Positions 18,561-24,301 of a stretch of 38,298 nt of DNA are shown here, piece after piece. The notes beneath the pieces are model-generated. The model saw only the letters and a program-made list of their open reading frames with translations, ran no database searches and was not told the origin of the DNA. Source of the stretch: Nitrospirota bacterium (GTDB taxonomy: Bacteria; Nitrospirota; Thermodesulfovibrionia; Thermodesulfovibrionales; JdFR-88); assembly GCA_021789935.1 (NCBI GenBank), contig JAJYIR010000017.1, positions 12,112 to 50,409 of the forward strand, written 5' to 3'. Within the stretch, counting starts at the first letter, position 1. Every line of letters starts with the position of its first letter. Made by a program: the position numbers and the translations under genes.

Positions 18561-18653
18561 CGGCAGGTAATTTTTCCCCATGTTTATGTCCGGCCTTTTT
18601 TCTCTTTTCGGGAAAAACGTTTCAGGACGGGGGGTTAGGGCTTTAATAAATTG

Positions 18654-18670
18654 TGGCACGCCTGTTGCAT
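18654..18670 (+). promoter_or_regulatory. Consensus sigma-54 (-24/-12) promoter of the methyltransferase/CoM operon
   Basis: TGGCACG-CCTG-TTGCAT matches the sigma-54 consensus (TGGCACG-N4-TTGCW) in every conserved position. GG at 18655-18656 and GC at 18667-18668 are separated by exactly 10 bases. The expected transcription start is about 18680, only three bases before the first ATG of the operon (18683). It faces the 13-gene operon and lies about 1.1 kb after a gene for an NtrC-type activator. Confidence 0.85.
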
Positions 18671-18682
18671 TATTCAATGATC

Positions 18683-19039
18683 ATGAAGATCGTACTTTTC
18701 TGCACTCACGACCCTGTGCTGGCCAAAAGCCTTTACGGGTTGCTGCGGCACGAAGGATACCAGGTGGAGGTAGCGGACCGTCTTATTCTGGCCGTGCAGA
18801 TGATAACGCTGAAGGCTTACAGTTTTGCCATTATTGACCCCGGGCCTTTCGGGCTTTCCACTGAGGACGCTGTCCGGGTAATGAAGTCGGTTTCCCCTGG
18901 CCTGCCGGTAATAGTTGTGGGCAAGGCCTCCGCGGGAGCGGTGAACATCGAAGCTCCGGTTGATCTGGAGGAATTCAAAGAGGCAGTTCATGCCGTCCAC
19001 GCAATTTCCGGCGGAGGGACGGGGAATAATATTTTTTAA
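18683..19039 (+). CDS. Degenerate response-regulator receiver-like protein
   Basis: The 118-aa protein has the secondary-structure pattern of a receiver domain (MKIVLFCTHDP, then EGYQVEVADRL, then FAIIDPGPFG, then LPVIVVGKA, then a final helix). An aspartate sits at the phospho-acceptor position (about Asp52), but the acidic pocket is reduced to one Asp, the switch Thr/Ser is replaced and the conserved Lys is missing (APVDL in place of KP). It may be a phosphorylation-independent receiver that binds a partner. It is the first gene of the sigma-54 operon, 15 bases before the first methyltransferase. The frame extends upstream to a GTG at 18653, but that would overlap the promoter. The ATG at 18683 is chosen (an ATG at 18677 is possible); neither has a ribosome site. 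Confidence 0.7.
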   Translation: MKIVLFCTHDPVLAKSLYGLLRHEGYQVEVADRLILAVQMITLKAYSFAIIDPGPFGLSTEDAVRVMKSVSPGLPVIVVGKASAGAVNIEAPVDLEEFKEAVHAVHAISGGGTGNNIF

Positions 19040-19054
19040 AAAAATTCAGGGGGC

Positions 19055-20086
19055 ATGATGACACCACGAGAGACGATTCTAAAGGCATTTGAAGGCGGCA
19101 AGGCGGACAGGGTGCCAGCCACCCTTTTCGGGGCGGGTATGTGGAGCATCAAGCGTTACGGGGCCTCTTTTCAGGAGCTTTCGGAGGACGCTGTCAGGAT
19201 GTCCGATATGCTTGTGGCCATGTCGGACGTCCTGCTCTGCGACATGGTATATGCGGGCTCCGGGTATAACAACTTCCATGCCTCGGCCATGGGCGGATCC
19301 ATAAAGTTCAGGGAGATAGGGGCGCCGGACCTTGAGGCCCCGCTGATAGCCACCGAGGAGGACCTTCAAAAGCTGGACATAAGCCGGATAGACGGCGACA
19401 AGGTAGTTGAGACCACCAGGAAGGCCACGAAACTCACCAATGCAAAGATCGGGAACAACTACGCCGTGACCCTTACCGCATGGGGGCCTTTCACCTTGGC
19501 GGCGCGTTTGGTGGGCGAAGAGACGATGATGAAGGCCACCTTCAAGAGACCGGCCTTTGTCGAGCAGGTGGTGGATTTCGCAACGCGGCTGCTCATCCGC
19601 CTTTATGAGCCGCTGCTGGAGGACGGGACCCTGGAGGTCGCAAGCCTGGCCGACCCGACCGCCTCCGGAGACCTGATATCGAAGAAACAGTTCGAAAGGT
19701 TCGCGCTCCCGTACCTGAGGAAGTTTACGGACTGGGCCAAGTCCAAAGGGGCCCATACCCTCCTGCACATCTGCGGCAACACTACGGACCGGCTGGATCT
19801 GTTCCCGGCAACCGGGGCAAGCTGTATTAGCCTGGACCACAAGACCGACATCGTAAAGGCCAGGGAGGTGCTCCACGGGAAGATGTGTTTCGGAGGCAAC
19901 GTGGACCCGGTGAAGATAATGCTCAACGGAAGCGTGCAGGATGTGGAGGAGGCATGCAAGGGGATAATACGCGCGGCCGGTATGGATGGCGGTTTTGTCC
20001 TTATGCCCGGCTGTGACATCCCGCCTACCGTGCCTTACGAAAATATTCAAAAATTGATTCAGGTCGCCAGGGAATGGAAATTTTAA
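19055..20086 (+). CDS. MtaA/CmuA-family (uroporphyrinogen decarboxylase-fold) corrinoid methyltransferase, copy 1
   Basis: The 343-aa protein belongs to the UroD-like methyltransferases. Archaeal members (MtaA, MtbA) move a methyl group from a corrinoid protein to the thiol of coenzyme M; bacterial relatives (CmuA, MtvB) demethylate chloromethane or aryl ethers. It has MTPRETILKAFEGGKADRVP at the start and the zinc-ligand set H-x-C-x(n)-C (His238, Cys240, Cys320; HICGNT and MPGCDIPPT). The substrate is not deducible from the sequence. Because cysteate synthase and ComDE share the operon, methyl-corrinoid:CoM transfer is a candidate role for one of the two copies. Start ambiguity: consecutive ATGs at 19055 and 19058 follow AGGGGG; the second has better spacing. 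Confidence 0.88.
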   Translation: MMTPRETILKAFEGGKADRVPATLFGAGMWSIKRYGASFQELSEDAVRMSDMLVAMSDVLLCDMVYAGSGYNNFHASAMGGSIKFREIGAPDLEAPLIATEEDLQKLDISRIDGDKVVETTRKATKLTNAKIGNNYAVTLTAWGPFTLAARLVGEETMMKATFKRPAFVEQVVDFATRLLIRLYEPLLEDGTLEVASLADPTASGDLISKKQFERFALPYLRKFTDWAKSKGAHTLLHICGNTTDRLDLFPATGASCISLDHKTDIVKAREVLHGKMCFGGNVDPVKIMLNGSVQDVEEACKGIIRAAGMDGGFVLMPGCDIPPTVPYENIQKLIQVAREWKF

Positions 20087-20155
20087 CTTACCGGAAGGAG
20101 GTGGCAAGGGGGGGCGGAAAGGGAAAGCCTTTTGGGCGATTTTTTCTGGAAAGAT

Positions 20156-20209
20156 ATGAGTAAAAAGCCGTCCGGTTTAAGGAAAACCGGAAAGAGAAGG
20201 AGAAAGTAA
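20156..20209 (+). CDS. Possible 17-residue basic leader peptide before the AhpD/CMD-like gene
   Basis: An ATG at 20156, preceded by GGAAAG, opens a short frame MSKKPSGLRKTGKRRRK whose TAA is directly followed by the ATG of the next gene. Nine of the 17 residues are Lys or Arg. A strong hairpin (20171-20191) lies inside it. It could be a translated leader whose ribosomes melt the hairpin, or chance. No homology is claimed. Confidence 0.25.
   Translation: MSKKPSGLRKTGKRRRK
20171..20191 (+). other. Intercistronic hairpin before the AhpD/CMD-like gene
   Basis: TCCGGTTT and AAACCGGA pair perfectly (8 bp) around the loop AAGGA. There is no U-tract. It lies 18 bases before the ATG at 20210 and just before the ribosome site GAAGGAG, so it may affect translation or mRNA processing. 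Confidence 0.45.
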
Positions 20210-20656
20210 ATGGCGGAACAGAAAAAGATGACCGTTGAAGAAGTAAACGCGTACATGAAGCAGAAGTGCGGGTTTGTACCCAGGATGTTCCAGATAATAA
20301 ACACCGTCACCCCGGAGCCGGGAAGGACATTTGCCGATTTCTACGAGAGCATATTCGGAGACGGAGCTCTTTCGAGAAAACATAAGGAGCTCATGTTCAT
20401 GTCCGGCGGGGTGAGTTACTGCTCGCCCAGGTGCATCATCCATGTAGTGCCGGCGATAAACGCGGGGGCCTCGTCCGGCGAGATATTCGAGGCGGCCGCC
20501 GTGGGGATGATACTTGCGGGCTTTGTGCCTGGCGGGCCAGGCATCCCTTATGCCTTCGAGTACGCGCTCAAGTGCCTTGATATCGAGGCGAAGTACAGGA
20601 AGGGCGAAAAATGGGAGTACCTGCCGCAGCCCAGGTTCGACCACGGTGTGTTTTGA
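20210..20656 (+). CDS. AhpD/carboxymuconolactone-decarboxylase-like protein
   Basis: The 148-aa all-helical protein resembles the CMD/AhpD family: a helix rich in Met/Gly leads into the motif VSYCSPRCIIH (Cys71, Cys75, His78), followed by AINAGASSGEI. Classical AhpD proteins have CXXC three residues before a His and act as thiol peroxidase partners. Here the first Cys and the His keep their spacing but the second Cys is shifted by one, giving CX3C. A redox or thiol-handling role is possible, which would fit an operon handling CoM thiol and corrinoid chemistry. The reaction is unknown. GAAGGAG precedes the ATG. Confidence 0.7.
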   Translation: MAEQKKMTVEEVNAYMKQKCGFVPRMFQIINTVTPEPGRTFADFYESIFGDGALSRKHKELMFMSGGVSYCSPRCIIHVVPAINAGASSGEIFEAAAVGMILAGFVPGGPGIPYAFEYALKCLDIEAKYRKGEKWEYLPQPRFDHGVF

Positions 20657-20674
20657 TTTAAAAAATGCGGGGAA

Positions 20675-20699
20675 GGGGCGCGCCCGCAGGGCGGGCCCC
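20675..20699 (+). other. Strong G/C-rich hairpin between the CMD-like and MtrH-like genes
   Basis: GGGGCGCGCCC and GGGCGGGCCCC pair in 10 of 11 positions around the loop GCA. No U-tract follows. It lies between the two genes and could tune the relative level of the upstream and downstream messages. Confidence 0.5.
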
Positions 20700-20736
20700 C
20701 CTCCGGTTCAAACCAGAAACCTGTAAAGGAGAATGC

Positions 20737-21690
20737 ATGTTTGCGTTTGATGCGAAGCAGAAGATTTTTAATATAGGGGGGATCCCGATAGGCGGGCCAG
20801 CCGGATGGAACCCGCCGGTCCTCATAGCTTCCATGTTCCACAACAAAGACCGGATACTCGTGGACAGGAAAGGCAATTTCGACAGGCAAAGGGCAAAGGA
20901 GCTTATAAAAAACCAGCAGGAACTATCCTGTTCCACCGGCATACCGGGTATGGTGGCGATGGTGGCCAACACCCCTGAGGAAGCAAAGGTATATATAGAT
21001 TTCTTTCTTGAGACGGCCCCGGGGGAAATGCCCTTCGGAATAGATATGTGGGAGGCCGGGAAACGGGCCAGGGCAACTGAATATATCGCCAGGCTTGGCG
21101 TTCAGGATAGATTCCTGTACAACAGCATCACTCCCTGGGACAAGGACATAAGGGGGCAGGTAAACAGGCTCAGGGACCTGGGCATCAGGAACGTGGTCGT
21201 GCAGGCTTTTGATGACAAGGACCAGACCCCGATGGGGAGGCTCAGGTCGCTGGAGAACATACTCGCGCAGGGGGCGGACGGGTTCGATACGGTGATAGTG
21301 GACACATCTGTCATGAACCTGCCCGCCACCTCATTGTCACTTGTGGCGGGCAGGCTGATAAAGGAGAAGTTCGGGCTTCCCTGCGGGGGCGCCTATTCAA
21401 ACGGCACACATATGTGGAAGCAGTCCAAGGAAATGTGGGGGCTGGAAGGGTTCAGGGCGATGGACGCGGTGGCCCAGGGCATGTCCACGGTACTGTGGAG
21501 CGATTTTAATTTTTACGGCCCCATCGTCACGGCGCCCAGGATATTCCCGGCGGTGGCAACCGCCCATATACTGCTTTCCACGCTTGTGTACGCGGAGACC
21601 AATTCCATCGCCCCCAATGAGGGGCTCCCGATAAGGAAATTCTTCCCGGATTTCATACAGAAGCTCCTTTCAGGGGAGGCCAGAAAATGA
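20737..21690 (+). CDS. MtrH-family pterin:corrinoid methyltransferase
   Basis: The 317-aa protein is a homologue of MtrH, the catalytic subunit that moves methyl between tetrahydromethanopterin and a corrinoid in methanogens. Bacterial relatives (for example MtvA of O-demethylation systems) use tetrahydrofolate. It opens with MFAFDAKQKIFNIGGIPIGG and continues with the TIM-barrel segments FGIDMWEAGKRAR and DTSVMNLPATSLSL. The ATG at 20737 has AAAGGAG upstream; the longer frame to 20665 would run through the hairpin. Function here is probably methyl transfer between the corrinoid protein encoded two genes downstream and tetrahydrofolate, in either direction. No membrane Mtr subunits are present in the window. 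Confidence 0.88.
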   Translation: MFAFDAKQKIFNIGGIPIGGPAGWNPPVLIASMFHNKDRILVDRKGNFDRQRAKELIKNQQELSCSTGIPGMVAMVANTPEEAKVYIDFFLETAPGEMPFGIDMWEAGKRARATEYIARLGVQDRFLYNSITPWDKDIRGQVNRLRDLGIRNVVVQAFDDKDQTPMGRLRSLENILAQGADGFDTVIVDTSVMNLPATSLSLVAGRLIKEKFGLPCGGAYSNGTHMWKQSKEMWGLEGFRAMDAVAQGMSTVLWSDFNFYGPIVTAPRIFPAVATAHILLSTLVYAETNSIAPNEGLPIRKFFPDFIQKLLSGEARK

Positions 21691-21745
21691 AAAATACAGA
21701 AAAAATAAAAATAAAAATCTTAAAAAATCAGAAAGGGAAAAGCCG

Positions 21746-22795
21746 ATGGTAGAGACGAGGACAATGACACCAAAGGAAAGGGTCCTGAAACTTTTCGCCG
21801 GAGAAAAGGTGGACAGGCCCCCCTGCTTCAGCGGGATGGGAAATGCCACGACTGAGGGGCTCGGGAGACTTGGATATAAATTCGCCGCCCTCCACGCGGA
21901 CGCGAAAATGATGGCCGGTGTGGCCGCCTCGACTTACAAGCTCACGGGGTTTGAGTGCGGTGTCGTTCCGTTTGACCTCTGTGTGGAGGCTGAGGCCCTT
22001 GGGTGTGAGATAAACGTATACGCCCATCTGGACGACAACATCCTTTATCCCACGATCAAAAAGAAGATAATCCATAACGAAGATGAGATGGGCATAAGCA
22101 TCCCTCCGGATTTTACGCGCAGGGGAAGGATACCGCTTGTGAAGGAGGCGATAGAGCTTGTGAAGGCGGACATCGGCAATGATGTGGCCGTAGGCACCTA
22201 TGTGCTTGGGCCCTTCACCCTGGCGGGGCAGATAATGGAGCTGAATGACCTTCTTAAACTCTCTTTCAAGAAGCCCGAAAAGGTTGGCAACCTCCTGGAC
22301 ACATTGGCTGATGCAATAGTGCTCTGCGCCAGGGAATTCGAGGAGGCCGGAGCCGATTATATAACCGTAAGGGAGATGGGGGCCACCTCGGACGTCCTTT
22401 CCCCAAGGGTGTTTAAAAACCTGATCCTCCCCTATCTTAAAAAGATATTCGGGCAGTTAAGGACGAATACGGTCCTTCACATATGCGGCAAAACAAACGA
22501 TATAGCCCCTTTCATGGTAGAGTCGGGCGCCTCCGCCATCAGCGTGGACCAGAAAAACGATGCGGCAGAGACCAAGAAGAAGATAGGCAATGCGCTTCTT
22601 TTCGGCAATTACGACCCCTATAACGTTCTTGTGGCCGGCTCTGAGACCAATGTCCGCCAGGCCATCAGGAAATGCATGGATGACGGCGTGGACGCGGTCT
22701 GGCCGGGCTGCGACATCTGGCCCACCGTGCCCATAGAAAACATAAAAGCGATGATGGATGAAGTTATTAATTACAGGAGGCCAGTTTCCAATTAG
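21746..22795 (+). CDS. MtaA/CmuA-family (uroporphyrinogen decarboxylase-fold) corrinoid methyltransferase, copy 2
   Basis: This 349-aa protein is the second UroD-fold methyltransferase of the operon. It starts MTPKERVLKLFAGEKVDRPP, has the zinc-ligand set His245, Cys247 (HICGKT) and Cys322 (WPGCDIWPT), and the FDLCVEAEALGC segment typical of the MtaA/CmuA group. It is clearly diverged from copy 1, so the two probably take different methyl donors or acceptors. It sits directly before the corrinoid protein gene (9-base gap), so the corrinoid protein is probably its direct partner. Which copy handles the substrate and which handles CoM or another acceptor is not resolved by the sequence. Confidence 0.9.
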   Translation: MVETRTMTPKERVLKLFAGEKVDRPPCFSGMGNATTEGLGRLGYKFAALHADAKMMAGVAASTYKLTGFECGVVPFDLCVEAEALGCEINVYAHLDDNILYPTIKKKIIHNEDEMGISIPPDFTRRGRIPLVKEAIELVKADIGNDVAVGTYVLGPFTLAGQIMELNDLLKLSFKKPEKVGNLLDTLADAIVLCAREFEEAGADYITVREMGATSDVLSPRVFKNLILPYLKKIFGQLRTNTVLHICGKTNDIAPFMVESGASAISVDQKNDAAETKKKIGNALLFGNYDPYNVLVAGSETNVRQAIRKCMDDGVDAVWPGCDIWPTVPIENIKAMMDEVINYRRPVSN

Positions 22796-22804
22796 GAGGA
22801 AATA

Positions 22805-23497
22805 ATGATAACGGAAGAAAAAAGGCAGGAGCTTTTGGACAGGCTCAGAAACTCTGTCATCCAGTATGACGAGGATGGGGCCAAGGAGGCCTCGAACGAG
22901 GTGATTGAGCTGGGGATGGACGCCAATGACGCCATCTTTAACGGAATGGTCAGCGGGATGGAGGAGGTGGGCAGGCTTTTCGAGGCGCAGGAGTATTTTG
23001 TGCCCGAGCTCCTCATGTCCGCCGATGCCCTCTATGCGGGCCTTGATATCCTGAAGCCCCATGTGAAGCAGATGGACCTTGGGGTGAAGGGGTCGGTCGT
23101 CATAGGCACGGTCGAGGGAGACGTGCACGATATCGGCAAGAACATAGTCAAGATGATGTTCGATGTGGCGGGCTTCACCGTCTATGACCTTGGAAGGGAC
23201 GTCCCCTTGGACAAATTTGTGGAGGAGCAGTTGAAAACGGATTCCGACCTGGTCTGCCTCTCGGCCATGATGACCACAACAATGGTCGGCATGAAAAAGG
23301 TAATAGACGACCTGAAGGCAAAAAACCCCAATGTCAAGATAATGATCGGAGGGGCGCCGGTTTCTTCCGATATAGCCGGAAAGTGGGGCGCCGACGGGTA
23401 TGCCAAGGACGCAAATAACGCACTGAAGGACGCCATCAACATGGTGAGCTCGCTTAAGAAGATGAAGGAAGAAGCGGAAGCAAGAAAGAAGGGATGA
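22805..23497 (+). CDS. Methyl-carrying corrinoid protein (MtaC/MtbC/MtvC type)
   Basis: The 230-aa protein has a four-helix B12-cap domain (about 1-90) and a Rossmann-like B12-binding domain (about 95-215). The cobalt-ligand motif DxHxxG is DVHDIG (His108), followed by LSAMMTTTM and the GG at 182-183 that holds the nucleotide tail. This is the central methyl carrier: the cobalt accepts methyl from one methyltransferase and donates it to another. The GGAGGAAATAATG ribosome site is good. It lies between a UroD-fold methyltransferase and the Fe-S/activase genes needed to keep the cobalt in the Co(I) state. Confidence 0.95.
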   Translation: MITEEKRQELLDRLRNSVIQYDEDGAKEASNEVIELGMDANDAIFNGMVSGMEEVGRLFEAQEYFVPELLMSADALYAGLDILKPHVKQMDLGVKGSVVIGTVEGDVHDIGKNIVKMMFDVAGFTVYDLGRDVPLDKFVEEQLKTDSDLVCLSAMMTTTMVGMKKVIDDLKAKNPNVKIMIGGAPVSSDIAGKWGADGYAKDANNALKDAINMVSSLKKMKEEAEARKKG

Positions 23498-23547
23498 AAA
23501 TTGGCGGCTGGAAAAATTGACGGCGCGGCCGCTTGCGGGCGTCTATT

Positions 23548-24276
23548 ATGAATAAATCCCTTTCTTATAAATTCGCCCAAAAGGAAGAAACCCTGGGGTC
23601 CGAGTTGAAGGCGGAACTCATTTCCGCGGGGGGCGCCATAGTTGGGTTTGCGTGCGTGCGGGGTGCGGCAAGCGGTGAGATAGCGCATCTGGAAAGCGCG
23701 GTCTCGATAGGGGTGGTAAAAAACCTGAATGAAGAGACGGTGAAACTCCTGCTGGCCCTTCAGAAAAAGGCCTCGGTGTTTCTTAAAGCCCTGGGGTACA
23801 GGTATTTTTGCATCCCGCCTGATTCGGACAGGGTAAAAGACACCTTCGCGTCCAGCCTCTACCCGCTCTTTACGCACAAAATGGCGGCGACACTGGCGGG
23901 ACTTGGCTGGATAGGCAGAAACGGGTTGCTCATAAACCCGGTGCACGGCCCGCGTCTTTCCCTTGCCACGGTGCTCACCGATGCCCCGCTGGAATCCGGC
24001 GCCCCGGTTACATGCAGCCGGTGCGGGGAGTGCACCCTGTGCATGGATTTTTGCCCTTCGCATGCGATCGCAGGCAAGGAGTGGTCCATGGGAGAGCCTT
24101 ATATCGAACTGGTCAAAGCGAAAAGATGCGCGGCCCATAAGGGGCGCGCCAAGGCGACAAAAGGAAAGCCGAACTGCGGCCTTTGCATAAACATCTGCCC
24201 CTACGGCAGGAGAGATTTTTCCGCGGCAGGGGAAAATGCCGGTGATGCGGGCAGTTGGAAAGTTAAATCGAGTTGA
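23548..24276 (+). CDS. QueG-like iron-sulfur protein with two 4Fe-4S clusters
   Basis: With the ATG at 23548 the protein is 242 aa. The C-terminal third has two cysteine groups, CSRCGECTLCMDFCP and CGLCINICPYG, together able to bind two 4Fe-4S clusters. The region before them (LAGLGWIGRNGLLI) resembles the QueG family. True QueG has a corrin pocket and reduces epoxyqueuosine; this shorter relative sits between the corrinoid protein and its activase, so it may give electrons to the corrinoid. That is inference. A TTG five codons upstream is an alternative start. The gene overlaps nothing but ends 25 bases before the activase start. Confidence 0.8.
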   Translation: MNKSLSYKFAQKEETLGSELKAELISAGGAIVGFACVRGAASGEIAHLESAVSIGVVKNLNEETVKLLLALQKKASVFLKALGYRYFCIPPDSDRVKDTFASSLYPLFTHKMAATLAGLGWIGRNGLLINPVHGPRLSLATVLTDAPLESGAPVTCSRCGECTLCMDFCPSHAIAGKEWSMGEPYIELVKAKRCAAHKGRAKATKGKPNCGLCINICPYGRRDFSAAGENAGDAGSWKVKSS

Positions 24277-24301
24277 AAGTTTTTTATATGGAGGAAACGG
24301 G

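Noticed and set aside
18580-18837. 85-codon plus-strand frame before and into the receiver-like gene
   Set aside because: It crosses the sigma-54 promoter in a different frame from the receiver gene and has no domain.
19079-20107. 342-codon minus-strand frame opposite the first MtaA/CmuA-type gene
   Set aside because: Antisense shadow of a gene with clear zinc-ligand motifs; no domain of its own.
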